NCBI RefSeq assembly: GCF_025753795.1
Contig: NZ_JAOWPS010000001.1
Location: 372,001-436,000, forward strand
Length of the DNA: 64,000 nucleotides
Source: Mesorhizobium sp. YC-39
GTDB taxonomy: Bacteria; Pseudomonadota; Alphaproteobacteria; Rhizobiales; Rhizobiaceae
Reading direction: 5' to 3'
In this document: one piece after another, positions 54,171 through 63,396 of the stretch
How positions within the stretch are numbered: position 1 is the first letter of the stretch
Layout of the letters: the number at the start of each line of letters is the position of its first letter
Translations under genes and position numbers: made by a program
The notes under the pieces: model-generated
Databases searched by the model: none
What the model was told of the DNA's origin: nothing
What the model saw: the letters and a program-made list of their open reading frames with translations, nothing else

Positions 54171-54665
54171 ATGAACAAGATCCAAATCCAGCGCCGGCAT
54201 AAGTCTACACCCTACGAGATCGACTATGCTCAGTGGTGCGCCGAACAGGGCGCATTGCTGCGCGAAGGTCGTCTATCCGACCTCGATCGTGAGAACCTTG
54301 CCGAGGAGATCGAAAGTTTGGGGCGGAGTGACAAACGAGAGATCGAGAGCAGGCTGGGTACTCTGCTCCTGCACTTGCTTAAGTGGCAGTTCCAGGCAGA
54401 GAAGCGCAAAGCAGGGTGGCTGTTGACGATCCGCGAACAGCGACATCAGATCAAGAAGTTGATCAACGAAAGCCCGAGCCTAAAGGCCTATCCACGCAAG
54501 CAGCTCGCTAGCGAGTTCGAATTTGCGAGATTGAAAGCGGCTGACGAGACGGGGTTACCCGAAAAGGATTTTCCTGCCGATTGTCCCTATCCGATTGCAG
54601 ACGTGCTGGATCGGGATTTTTTCCCCGGCGCTCCGTGGTCGTCGGATCAGCTTGTTCGCGAATGA
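54171..54665 (+). CDS. DUF29 family protein
   Basis: 164 residues from ATG 54171 (the frame reaches 54132). DUF29 signature features: YAQWCAEQGALLREGRLSDL, ENLAEEIESLGRSDKREIES, LLLHLLKWQFQAEKR, and the end PYPIADVLDRDFFPGAP. All-helical, cytosolic, function unknown. DUF29 genes are often mobile or variable; here it splits ureC from ureE. Base composition is slightly less GC-rich than in ureC, which may suggest late arrival. Confidence 0.88.
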   Translation: MNKIQIQRRHKSTPYEIDYAQWCAEQGALLREGRLSDLDRENLAEEIESLGRSDKREIESRLGTLLLHLLKWQFQAEKRKAGWLLTIREQRHQIKKLINESPSLKAYPRKQLASEFEFARLKAADETGLPEKDFPADCPYPIADVLDRDFFPGAPWSSDQLVRE

Positions 54666-54728
54666 ATTGTCCCTTCTAGCGCGATGAGTTGCATAACCTC
54701 CTTGCGTTGGGAGCCTCGTTGATCGCCC

Positions 54729-55322
54729 ATGGAACAGCAGCTCGTTTCTGCCCATGACGTCTTCCCGCATATCCGCATCGTCATGGGCATGGTGATCGGT
54801 CTCGGCGTCACCCGCCTTTTGTCGGGGCTGGCCCGCATCGTCCAGCATCCCGGCCAGTACCGGATCTACTCCGTGCATCTGGCCTGGGTCGGCTCCATGC
54901 TGTTGTTGCTGGTGCATTTCTGGTGGTGGGAATTCGGCCTCTACACTCTCGAGACCTGGACCTTCGGCAAGTACCTTTTCATCATCTTCTACGCCATCAC
55001 CCTGTTCATGCTGTGCGCGCTGCTGTTCCCGGATTCGATGCTCGACTACACCAGCTACGAGGATTTCTTCTATTCGCGCCGCGCCTGGTTCTTCGGCCTG
55101 CTGGCGACGACCTATTTGCTCGACGTGATCGACACGTTGCTGAAAGGGCCGGAGCATTTCGCCCATTTCGGCATTGAATATTTGATCCGCACGCCGGTTT
55201 TCGTCGCGCTTTGCATTGTCGCGATCCTGGTGCGCGACCGTCGCTTTCATATCGCCTTCGTCGCCGGCACGCTGGTCTACCAGATATCGTTCATTCTGCG
55301 GCTCTTCGACACGATCGCCTGA
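54729..55322 (+). CDS. Six-helix membrane protein of unknown function
   Basis: 197 residues with six or so hydrophobic helices (IVMGMVIGLGVTRLLSGLA, LAWVGSMLLLLVHFWWWEF, YLFIIFYAITLFMLCALLF, AWFFGLLATTYLLDVIDTL, FVALCIVAILVRD, IAFVAGTLVYQISFILRLF). Many aromatics (HFWWWEFGLY) lie in the second helix. Well-formed gene within the urease region but no known link to urea or nickel. I do not recognise a family. Confidence 0.75.
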   Translation: MEQQLVSAHDVFPHIRIVMGMVIGLGVTRLLSGLARIVQHPGQYRIYSVHLAWVGSMLLLLVHFWWWEFGLYTLETWTFGKYLFIIFYAITLFMLCALLFPDSMLDYTSYEDFFYSRRAWFFGLLATTYLLDVIDTLLKGPEHFAHFGIEYLIRTPVFVALCIVAILVRDRRFHIAFVAGTLVYQISFILRLFDTIA

Positions 55323-55371
55323 GCGGCGATGCTCGGGATAGTCTAGGCTCCCTCGGAAAGGCAGATTCCAC

Positions 55372-55974
55372 ATGAAGCTCGACATCCGCACCGATTTCAC
55401 CAAATTCCCGCGCGCCGTTTCCGTGCTGACCGCCGGCGAGGTGGGAACGACCACACCATATGATCGTGTCGTGCTTGCCCATGACGAGCGGCATTTGCGC
55501 CGCCGCGCCATCGAGACTTCAGGCGGCGACAAGGTACTGGTCGATCTGCCCGAACCCGTCGCCCTCAACGACCGCGACCGGCTGGTGCTTGAGGATGGCC
55601 GCCATGTCGAGATCATCGCCGCCGAGGAGCCGCTTTACGATATCCGCGCCTTAAGCCCGGTTCATCTCACCGAGCTCGCCTGGCATATCGGCAACCGTCA
55701 TCTCGCAGCAAGCATCGAGGCGAACCGCATTCTCATCCTGCGCGATCATGTCATCAAGGCGATGTTGGAAGGGCTCGGCGCCACGGTCACGGATGTCCTG
55801 GAGCCGTTCGTACCGGTGCGCGGCGCCTATTCCGGCCATGGTCATGCTCATGCCGAGGCACACAGCCATGCCGAAGCGCATTCGCATGCCCATGGCGAGT
55901 CGCATTCTCATTCGCACAGCCACTCGCATGGTCATTCCCATTCGCATGATGACGGCCACCATGACCATGACTGA
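55372..55974 (+). CDS. ureE: Urease accessory nickel metallochaperone UreE
   Basis: 200 residues. Hands nickel to the UreD/F/G complex. The N-terminal domain has [20 protein letters not shown], and the metal-binding domain includes [13 protein letters not shown] and [10 protein letters not shown] with the dimer-interface His. The last 45 residues form a long His-rich tail ([20 protein letters not shown]), a nickel store. GGAAAGGCAG precedes the ATG. Its end overlaps ureF by 14 nt. Confidence 0.97.
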   Translation: MKLDIRTDFTKFPRAVSVLTAGEVGTTTPYDRVVLAHDERHLRRRAIETSGGDKVLVDLPEPVALNDRDRLVLEDGRHVEIIAAEEPLYDIRALSPVHLTELAWHIGNRHLAASIEANRILILRDHVIKAMLEGLGATVTDVLEPFVPVRGAYSGHGHAHAEAHSHAEAHSHAHGESHSHSHSHSHGHSHSHDDGHHDHD

Positions 55975-56638
55975 CCAGCCTTCCAGCATCGCCCTTTTGC
56001 GGCTGATGGCGTGGCTGTCGCCTGTTTTCCCGGTCGGCGGCTTTTCCTACAGCCATGGCCTCGAACGCGCGGTGCATGACGGGCTGGTCGCCGACGGCGA
56101 AAGCCTTGCCGCGTGGCTGGAGACGCTTGTTGAGATGGGATCGGGCTGGAACGACGCGGTGCTGTTTGCCGAGAGCTGGCGGCGCGCCCGTAACGGCGGC
56201 GACCTCGATGAGACCGCGGCGCTTGCCGAGGCCCTGGCCGGCTCGCGCGAGCGCCACACTGAAACCATGCTGCAAGGCGCGGCCTTCCTGAAGGCGGCTT
56301 CCGCCTGGCCCTGCCGGGTGCTGGAACGTCTACCGGCCGAATGCCCCTATTGCGTCGCTGTCGGCGCGGTGGCCGGCGGCAACGGCATCGCGCTCCAGGA
56401 CGCGCTGTCAGCCTTCCTGCAGGCCTTCTTCTCCAACCTCGTCCAGGCTGCGATCAGGCTCGGCGTCGTCGGCCAGACGGAAGCCACCGCGCTGCTCGCC
56501 GGCTTCGAGCCGTTGGCGCTGGAAACCGCGTCTCGCGCCGCCGGCTCGACCACAGATGATCTTGGCGGCTGTGCCTTCGTCTCCGACATCATGGCGATGA
56601 AGCACGAAACCCAGTATTCCCGGCTGTTCCGCTCATGA
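55961..56638 (+). CDS. ureF: Urease accessory protein UreF
   Basis: 225 residues from ATG 55961 (a second ATG is at 55967); the open frame extends further back through the UreE His tail in another frame. Core motifs: [58 protein letters not shown] and [17 protein letters not shown]. It acts with UreD to gate GTP-driven nickel insertion. Overlap with ureE and the ATGA link to the next gene show tight coupling. Confidence 0.96.
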   Translation: MTMTDQPSSIALLRLMAWLSPVFPVGGFSYSHGLERAVHDGLVADGESLAAWLETLVEMGSGWNDAVLFAESWRRARNGGDLDETAALAEALAGSRERHTETMLQGAAFLKAASAWPCRVLERLPAECPYCVAVGAVAGGNGIALQDALSAFLQAFFSNLVQAAIRLGVVGQTEATALLAGFEPLALETASRAAGSTTDDLGGCAFVSDIMAMKHETQYSRLFRS

Positions 56639-57071
56639 TCGTGCTTGCCCTCATTCTCTCATTCGTCCTGCTGCTGATCACCACGCTGCATGTCTATTGG
56701 GGCATCGGCGGCATCTGGCCTGGCAGGGACGCCGCCTCCTGCGCCCATGCGGTGGTCGGCTTTCGCGACGTCGACGAGATGCCGGCGCCCTTCGCCTGTT
56801 TTGCCGTCGCCGCTTGTCTCGGCCTGGCGACGCTGTGGCCGATGGCGCTGGAGGGTGTTTTCGCCACGCCCTTTCCCAAGGCCGGGCTTGCCGCCGCATC
56901 ACTGCTCATCGCGCTGGTTTTCCTCGGCCGCGGCATTGCCGGCTTCACGCCCTGGTGGCGGCGGCTGGCGCCCGAACAGCCTTTCGCGCGGCTTGATGTC
57001 AGCTATTATTCGCCGCTCTGCCTGTTGATCGGGGCAGGCTTCGCCGTCCTCGCTATCACGGAGTTTTCCGC

Positions 57072-57075
<4 letters not shown>
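56635..57075 (+). CDS. DUF3995-like small membrane protein
   Basis: 146 residues with four helices ([76 protein letters not shown]). The [12 protein letters not shown] sequence is the DUF3995 hallmark. Overlaps ureF (ATGA) at its start and ureG (ATGA) at its end, so it is translated as part of the urease operon. Its role is unknown; it should be tested together with urease maturation or transport. Confidence 0.85.
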
Positions 57076-57713
<638 letters not shown>

Positions 57714-57799
57714 GCCATCGACACTCGTCTGCACCAAACGAAACCGGTTGCGCGCGTCGGCGGTGCGCGGCATCCTTCATTTTTTGACGGAGGTTTTCG

Positions 57800-58567
57800 A
57801 TGAGCATCGCCCGCCTGCAGAAGGAAATACTGACCAATCTGCCCTTCTATGAGGAGCGCGTCGATCTCGCTTGCGCTTTCCGCTGGACAGCGCGGCTCAA
57901 CATGCACGAGGCGGTGGCCAATCACTTCTCGCTGGCGGTCAACGAGGACGGCTCGCAATTTCTGATGAATCCTAACCAGGTGCATTTCTCGCGCATCAAG
58001 GCGAGCGACCTGCTTTTGATCGATGCCAACGATCCCGACACGCTGTCCGGGCCTAATGCGCCCGACCCGACGGCATGGGGCCTGCATGGCGCCATCCACC
58101 GCAATGTTGCCCATGCGCGCTGCGTCATGCATGTGCACTCGATCCACGCCACCGTGCTCGCCTCGCTGGCCGACTCGACGCTGCCGCCGATCGATCAGAA
58201 CTCGGCGATCTTCTTCAACCGCCATGTCGTCGACGGCCATTATGGCGGGCTGGCCTTCGAGGAGGAGGGCGAACGTTGCTCACAACTGCTCGTCGACCCC
58301 AAGGTCAAGGTGATGGTCATGGGCAATCATGGCGTGCTGGTCATCGGCGACAGCGTCGCCGATACCTTCAACCGTATGTTCTATTTCGAGCGCGCCGCCG
58401 AGACCTACATCAAGGCGTTGTGGACCGGGCGGCCGCTGCGCGTGCTTTCCGACGAGATCGCCGAGAAGGCGGCGCTCGAGCAGGAAGACTATCCTGGCCA
58501 GGCCGAGAGGCACCTTTCAGAGCTGAAAGCGATCCTCGACGAGCAGGAGCCGGTCTACCGGAACTGA
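57800..58567 (+). CDS. Class II aldolase/adducin family protein
   Basis: 255 residues with the class II aldolase fold. Zinc-binding His residues are visible in CVMHVHSIHATVLASL, and the catalytic helix includes NHGVLVIGDSVADTFNRMFY. The N-terminal NHFSLAVNEDGSQFLMNPNQ is the phosphate/substrate-binding segment of this family. It is GGAGG-led and lies 86 nt after ureG but is unlikely to belong to urease. In rhizobia such proteins act on sugar or polyol derivatives; the substrate is not clear. It ends convergently with the HAD gene. Confidence 0.88.
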   Translation: MSIARLQKEILTNLPFYEERVDLACAFRWTARLNMHEAVANHFSLAVNEDGSQFLMNPNQVHFSRIKASDLLLIDANDPDTLSGPNAPDPTAWGLHGAIHRNVAHARCVMHVHSIHATVLASLADSTLPPIDQNSAIFFNRHVVDGHYGGLAFEEEGERCSQLLVDPKVKVMVMGNHGVLVIGDSVADTFNRMFYFERAAETYIKALWTGRPLRVLSDEIAEKAALEQEDYPGQAERHLSELKAILDEQEPVYRN

Positions 58568-59203
58568 TTAACTAAGTCCGAGCTCAGCCCGCAATTCCTC
58601 GGCGCTGTTGATGACGATGGCGCCGGGCGGTCCCTCCATTCGCGCCTCCGGCCAGAAGATAGTCTTCATCCCTGCTGCGAGCCCGGCCATGGCGCCGGTC
58701 CGGCTGTCGTCGACCGCCACCGCCTGTGTGGGATCGACACCGGCCAGCCAGGCGGCGCGCAGGAACGGCTCGGGATGCGGCTTGCCCTCGCGCACATCGT
58801 TGCGGCTGATGGTCTTCATGCCGGGATAGGAAAGGCCGACCGCGCTCAAGTTTGCGTCGACGATCAGTCGGTCGGAATTGGACACCACCGCCTGCTCCAC
58901 GCCAAGCGCGCGCAGTTCGTTGAAGATCTCGATGGCACCGGCACGCGGCACCAGCGTCTCGGCCATCGGCAGGTAATGATCGTATTTGCGCACGATCCAG
59001 TCGTCGAAAGGCAGATCGAGGCCGAACTCGTCGCGCAGCATCTCGTAGACCGGCCATGCGGCAATGCCGAGCACCCGCTCGTGCAGGTTGGCGGGCGGCG
59101 CGATGCCCACACTGTGCAGCGCCGCCACCAAAGCCGCCTCATGCAGCGGCTCGCTGTCGACCAGCGTTCCGTCCATGTCCCAGAAAACCGCTTTCGGCGT
59201 CAT
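58568..59203 (-). CDS. HAD-superfamily sugar phosphatase
   Basis: 211 residues. Motif I FWDMDGTLVDSEPLH, motif II VVSNSDRLI, Lys in EGKPHPEPFLRAA and motif IV AVAVDDSRTGAMAG place it with beta-phosphoglucomutase-like/2-deoxyglucose-6-phosphatase-type HAD enzymes, often dephosphorylating sugar or polyol phosphates. The divergent neighbour is a SorC-type regulator, which may control it. The cap domain is of the small helical type. Confidence 0.9.
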   Translation of the reverse strand: MTPKAVFWDMDGTLVDSEPLHEAALVAALHSVGIAPPANLHERVLGIAAWPVYEMLRDEFGLDLPFDDWIVRKYDHYLPMAETLVPRAGAIEIFNELRALGVEQAVVSNSDRLIVDANLSAVGLSYPGMKTISRNDVREGKPHPEPFLRAAWLAGVDPTQAVAVDDSRTGAMAGLAAGMKTIFWPEARMEGPPGAIVINSAEELRAELGLS

Positions 59204-59464
59204 GCAAGAATCCCTCTTTCGATCCCCCTTAACGGGTTTGCGCCGGGAGATAAACCGTCGAACCTGTTATCGGCGGTGGCGGAGGGTGACGAATTACCGG
59301 AAATATGGTCGGCTCGAAATATGACGGAGGAGGCGATTGCCCACTACAAGCGCGTTGGCGGATGCAAGCAATTGCTCCGGCAATAGACAATTGCGCGCCA
59401 ACGCATTCCCTGCAAGAGTATAGAACCTTCGCTCGATGCTGAGCGGAGCTTGGGAGGCAGGACT

Positions 59465-60421
59465 TTGAATTCGCGGCAGGAAGGCAGCAACAGGCTGGAC
59501 GACGCGGCGCGCGCCGGCTGGCTTTATTATGTTGCCGGCAACACGCAGGACCAGATCGCCGCAACGCTCGGCATTTCCAGGCAGACGGCGCAACGGCTGG
59601 TGTCGCTGGCGGTGTCGGAAGGGCTGATCAAGGTGCGTGTCGATCATCCGATCGCCAATTGCCTCGACCTCGCCGCACGGCTGAAATCGCGCTTCGCACT
59701 CGACCTTGTCGAGGTGGTGCCGAGCGATCCCGCTTCGTCCTCCACCATCATCGGCGTCGCCGAGGCGGCGGCTGCCGAGATCGAGCGGCGGCTCCGGTCG
59801 CCGGAGCCGATCGTCATGGCCATCGGTACTGGCCGCACGCTGAAGGCGGCGATAGAGCAATTGCCGCCTATGGAATGCCCGCAACATAAGGTGGTGTCGC
59901 TGACCGGCAACATTTCGCCCGACGGTTCGGCCGCCTTCTACAACGTCATCTTCACCATGGCCGACCGGGTCAAGGCGCGCTCCTTCCCGATGCCACTGCC
60001 GGTCATCGCCTCCTCGCCGGAGGAACGCGATATGCTGCTCAACCAGCCGATGATCCAGCCGACGCTGGCGCTTGCGGCGGAGGCTGACGTCACCTTCGTC
60101 GGCATTGGCGACCTCGGCCCCAAGGCGCCGCTTTACGAGGACGGCTTCATTTCCGAGAGCGAGCTGAAAGCGCTGCAAAAGGCGGGCGGCGTCGCCGAAA
60201 TCGTCGGCTGGGTGTTCGACCGCGAAGGCCGGATGATCGAGGGCATCACCAATGAACGGGTATCGTCGGCAGCATTGCCGTCGCGCGAAAAATCACTGGT
60301 GATCGCGCTCGCCATGGGCGAACGGAAACTGCCGGGCATTCTTGCGGCGGTGAACCGGCGGCTGGTCAACGGCCTCATCACCGACGAGCGAACCGCAACC
60401 GCGCTGCTGGCTGGCGCATGA
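59465..60421 (+). CDS. SorC-family transcriptional regulator of polyol use
   Basis: 318 residues. TTG at 59465 with GGAGG 7 nt upstream is taken as start. The N-terminal helix-turn-helix is LYYVAGNTQDQIAATLGISR plus QTAQRLVSLAVSEGLI. The C-terminal sugar-phosphate-binding domain has VMAIGTGRTLKAAIEQL, GNISPDGSAAFYN and FVGIGDLGPKAPLYEDGF. SorC regulators respond to phosphorylated or free sugars; this one probably controls the smoEF transporter at 61965 and maybe the HAD gene. Its stop codon lies within a palindromic repeat. Confidence 0.92.
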   Translation: MNSRQEGSNRLDDAARAGWLYYVAGNTQDQIAATLGISRQTAQRLVSLAVSEGLIKVRVDHPIANCLDLAARLKSRFALDLVEVVPSDPASSSTIIGVAEAAAAEIERRLRSPEPIVMAIGTGRTLKAAIEQLPPMECPQHKVVSLTGNISPDGSAAFYNVIFTMADRVKARSFPMPLPVIASSPEERDMLLNQPMIQPTLALAAEADVTFVGIGDLGPKAPLYEDGFISESELKALQKAGGVAEIVGWVFDREGRMIEGITNERVSSAALPSREKSLVIALAMGERKLPGILAAVNRRLVNGLITDERTATALLAGA

Positions 60422-60452
60422 CCCCGAACCCTTGGTTCGGAAAGGATCATGC
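60414..60452. repeat. Palindromic element covering the SorC-gene stop
   Basis: Imperfect outer arms (GCATGACCC at 60417-60425 / GGATCATGC at 60444-60452) and a perfect inner pair CCGAACC (60424-60430) / GGTTCGG (60434-60440). It is related to the element at 51113-51155 (shared GCATGAtCC... arms) and includes the TGA stop of the SorC gene. Confidence 0.65.
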
Positions 60453-60533
60453 GCGAAAATGGAAATGCAGCGTCCTTTGCGTGTCCGCAGGACACGCGGC
60501 GCTGCATCTGATTTCCGATAAGCCCTGGCAAGG

Positions 60534-60722
60534 CTATTGGCGCCGGCCATATGGGTCGTTGCCATCGAGAAATCCCATGTCGCGTTGCAGATGCGGCGGC
60601 AATTCCCTTATGTCGAGATAGGCCCGTTTCCGCGCAACGTGCCGTGCAAATCCGCGTACCAGCCGCGAAAACCAGCCGTGGTCTGGAGTGAGAAGAAGCA
60701 GTTTTTCCTGTACCGTGGTCAT
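60534..60722 (-). CDS. DUF1127 small protein
   Basis: 62 residues. The C-terminal half RAYLDIRELPPHLQRDMGFL has the DUF1127 signature (R-E-L-x-x-L-x-R-D-x-G). In alphaproteobacteria such small Arg-rich proteins affect RNA metabolism or phosphate and carbon control, and in several species they are under LysR-type regulators. Here a LysR-type gene is encoded divergently 110 nt away, so it is a likely target. Ribosome site not obvious. Confidence 0.8.
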   Translation of the reverse strand: MTTVQEKLLLLTPDHGWFSRLVRGFARHVARKRAYLDIRELPPHLQRDMGFLDGNDPYGRRQ

Positions 60723-60832
60723 GATCGTCAGCCTTCGCTATGTCTGGAAGAAAGGGATCGTCGACCACAAATATCGGCCTGACAGTGCTCCGCTGCCAAT
60801 CAAACGTCGATCACGGCCCATAAGGAGGCCTT

Positions 60833-61741
60833 ATGCCCGAGCTCAACTCACGGCAGATCTCACAGCTCCCGCCGCTCGCCGCGATCCGGGTGTTCGAAGC
60901 GGTGGCGCGGCATCTATCCTTCACCAAGGCCGCCGAGGAGCTCGGCATGACGCAGGCGGCGGCGAGCTACCAGATCAAGCTCCTGGAAGAGCGCGTCGGC
61001 GCGCCGCTGTTCCTGCGCCGTCCCAAGCAGATCGTGCTGACCGAGGCGGGACAACGCCTGGCGCCCGCGGTCAGCGAGGCGTTCGCCCTGTTGAGTGGAG
61101 CCTATGCCGCCGCGCGCAGTGGCGCCGACGGGGTGCTGTGCGTCAGTACATTGCTGACCTTTGCCTCGAACTGGCTGGCGCAGCATCTCGGCTCGTTCCA
61201 GGTCGCGCATCCGTCGCTGGCGGTGCGCCTCGATACGTCGAACCGCCTTGTCGATTTCGCCCGTGAGGACATCGATATCGCCATCCGCTCGGGCGGTGGA
61301 AACTGGCCGGGCGTCGAGGTGCACAAGCTTTTCAATGCGGACTTCACGCCGATGCTGAGCCCAAAACTCGCGGCGAGCATCGGCGGCGTCAAGGAGCCTG
61401 CCGATCTGCTGCGCCTGCCCATCCTCGACCCCGGTGACATCTGGTGGCGGGACTGGTTTATCGCCGCCGGCCTACCGGTCGAGGAACTGGCCAAACGACC
61501 CGGCTCCAGCATGGGCGCGCAGGCCTATGAGGCGAACGCCGCGATTGCCGGGCAGGGCGTGGCGATCGTGACGGGGGCGCTTTTCAAGGCCGAGCTTGCC
61601 GATGGCCGCCTGATCCAGCCTTTCGATCTGGTCGGCGATGACGGCCATGCCTATTGGCTGGTCTACCCGACGGCGCGGCGCAACGTGCCGAAGATCCGTG
61701 CTTTTCGCGATTGGATCCTGGCCGAGATCGCTCGTCAGTAG
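60833..61741 (+). CDS. LysR-type regulator, GcvA-like
   Basis: 302 residues. The winged helix is LPPLAAIRVFEAVARHLSFT with KAAEELGMTQAAASYQIKLL, typical of GcvA/AmpR-group LysR proteins. The effector domain has VCVSTLLTFASNWLAQHLGS, DIAIRSGGGNWPGVEVHKLF and a C-terminal IRAFRDWILAEIAR. Strong AAGGAGG just upstream of ATG 60833. Divergent from the DUF1127 gene, so an autoregulated pair is plausible; the downstream smoE operon has its own promoter. Confidence 0.92.
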   Translation: MPELNSRQISQLPPLAAIRVFEAVARHLSFTKAAEELGMTQAAASYQIKLLEERVGAPLFLRRPKQIVLTEAGQRLAPAVSEAFALLSGAYAAARSGADGVLCVSTLLTFASNWLAQHLGSFQVAHPSLAVRLDTSNRLVDFAREDIDIAIRSGGGNWPGVEVHKLFNADFTPMLSPKLAASIGGVKEPADLLRLPILDPGDIWWRDWFIAAGLPVEELAKRPGSSMGAQAYEANAAIAGQGVAIVTGALFKAELADGRLIQPFDLVGDDGHAYWLVYPTARRNVPKIRAFRDWILAEIARQ

Positions 61742-61850
61742 GCGGGATAGTTTCTTCGGACAGGACGGGTCGCCGGAAGTCCGTTTCGCGGCTGGCAGAC
61801 CCATTCGAACCGTCTTCCAATGTCCCAAAACGTCCGGCGCAAGGCGTCGT

Positions 61851-61917
61851 GCTGCAGCTTTGTGCTGCGCTGCAGCAACGAATCCGGCTTGACATAATTA
61901 ACGGAGAGTGAGTAATT
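61851..61917 (+). promoter_or_regulatory. Putative smoE promoter and operator
   Basis: A TTGACA hexamer (61889-61894) is separated by 17 nt from GTAATT (61912-61917), 48 nt before the smoE ATG. Just upstream lies an inverted repeat GCTGCAG (61851-61857) / CTGCAGC (61870-61876), a candidate binding site for the SorC-type regulator. The -10 match is weak. Confidence 0.45.
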
Positions 61918-61964
61918 GCCCAAAGCCAAGGCAAATGCTCATCTTGGTTTATGGGAGGAATTTG

Positions 61965-63275
61965 ATGAAACTTCGCACGCTCACCCTGGGCCTGTTGTCG
62001 GCCAGCGCCCTTGCATTCGCCGCGCATGCCGAATCCATCACCATCGCCACCGTCAACAATGGCGATATGGTCCGCATGCAGAAGCTGACCGACGACTTCA
62101 CCAGCAAAAATCCCGACATCCAGCTTCAGTGGGTCACGCTCGAGGAAAACGTCCTGCGCGAGCGCGTCACCACCGACATCGCCACCAAGGGCGGTCAGTA
62201 TGACGTGATGACCATCGGCACGTACGAAGTTCCGATCTGGGCCAAGCAGAGCTGGCTCTTGCCGCTCGACAAGCTCGGCGACGACTACGACGCCAAGGAC
62301 ATCATCCCGGCCATCGCCGGCGGTCTCTCGGTCGACGGCAAGCTCTATGCCGCGCCCTTCTACGGCGAGAGCTCCTTCGTCATGTACCGCAAGGACCTGA
62401 TGGAAAAGGCAGGGCTGACCATGCCTGACGCGCCGACCTGGGACTTCATCAAGCAGGCCGCCGACAAGATGACCGATCGCGCCAATGGCGTGAACGGCGT
62501 CTGCCTGCGCGGCAAGGCCGGCTGGGGCGAGAACATGGCCTTCCTGACCGCCATGTCGAACTCCTTCGGCGCCCGCTGGTTCGACGAGAACTGGAAGCCG
62601 CAATTCGACCAGCCGGAATGGAAGAACACGCTGCAGTTCTACGTCGACCTGATGAAGGCCGACGGTCCGGAAGGCGCCTCGTCCAACGGCTTCAACGAGA
62701 ATCTGGCGCTGTTCCAGCAGGGCAAATGCGGCATGTGGATTGACGCCACCGTGGCCGCGTCCTTCGTCTCCGACCCGAAGAACTCGACCGTCGCCGACAA
62801 GGTCGGCTATGCGCTGGCACCAGACAATGGCCTTGGTAAGCGCGGCAATTGGCTGTGGGCCTGGTCGCTGGCCATTCCCGCCGGCACGCAAAAGGCGGAA
62901 GCGGCAGAGAAGTTCGTCGCCTGGGCAACCAGCAAGCACTACGCTGAACTCGTCGCTTCGAAGGAAGGCTGGGCCAACGTTCCGCCCGGAACGCGCTCCT
63001 CGCTCTACGCCAATCCCGAGTACCAGAAGGCAGCGCCCTTCGCCAAGATGACGCTGGACTCCATAAACGCCGCCGATCCGACGCATCCGACCGTCAAGCC
63101 GGTGCCTTATGTCGGTGTCCAGTTCGTCGCTATCCCCGAATTCCAGGGACTTGGCACCACGGTCGGCCAGCTTTTCTCGGCGGCACTCGCCGGCCAGTCG
63201 AGCGTCGACGATGCCTTGAAGCAGGCCCAGGACGCCGCCACCGCGGCGATGACCGAAGGCGGCTATATCCAGTAA
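61965..63275 (+). CDS. smoE: Sorbitol/mannitol ABC transporter substrate-binding protein SmoE
   Basis: 436 residues. Periplasmic binding protein of the polyol (SmoEFGK-type) family. A signal peptide (LTLGLLSASALAFAAHA) precedes SITIATVNNGDMVRMQKLTD. The family pattern VMTIGTYEVPIWAKQSWLLP, LYAAPFYGESSFVMYRKDLM and GKCGMWIDATVAASFVSDP matches MalE-like extracellular proteins of group 1. GGGAGG sits 6 nt before ATG 61965. The permease gene follows after a hairpin. Substrate is taken from family resemblance (sorbitol, mannitol). Confidence 0.92.
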   Translation: MKLRTLTLGLLSASALAFAAHAESITIATVNNGDMVRMQKLTDDFTSKNPDIQLQWVTLEENVLRERVTTDIATKGGQYDVMTIGTYEVPIWAKQSWLLPLDKLGDDYDAKDIIPAIAGGLSVDGKLYAAPFYGESSFVMYRKDLMEKAGLTMPDAPTWDFIKQAADKMTDRANGVNGVCLRGKAGWGENMAFLTAMSNSFGARWFDENWKPQFDQPEWKNTLQFYVDLMKADGPEGASSNGFNENLALFQQGKCGMWIDATVAASFVSDPKNSTVADKVGYALAPDNGLGKRGNWLWAWSLAIPAGTQKAEAAEKFVAWATSKHYAELVASKEGWANVPPGTRSSLYANPEYQKAAPFAKMTLDSINAADPTHPTVKPVPYVGVQFVAIPEFQGLGTTVGQLFSAALAGQSSVDDALKQAQDAATAAMTEGGYIQ

Positions 63276-63321
63276 GGCTCCTCCCGGTGCCGAAAGCCGG
63301 TAGCGCATCATGACCGGTAAC

Positions 63322-63349
63322 GGCCGCCCGAATCCCAGTTCGGGCGGCC
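63322..63349 (+). terminator. 11-bp hairpin between smoE and smoF
   Basis: Perfect arms GGCCGCCCGAA (63322-63332) / TTCGGGCGGCC (63339-63349) with a 6-nt loop, no T-run. In ABC operons such hairpins after the binding-protein gene protect its mRNA and lower downstream expression. Confidence 0.75.
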
Positions 63350-63396
63350 ACCTTCACCACCTGAAAATTGTGGCTGACCTTTGAAGGGTGACCGTC

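Noticed and set aside
52299-54200. 633-residue open frame antisense to ureC
   Set aside because: It mirrors the codon pattern of ureC, has no ribosome site and its product is low-complexity Arg/Asp/His sequence typical of antisense frames in GC-rich genes.
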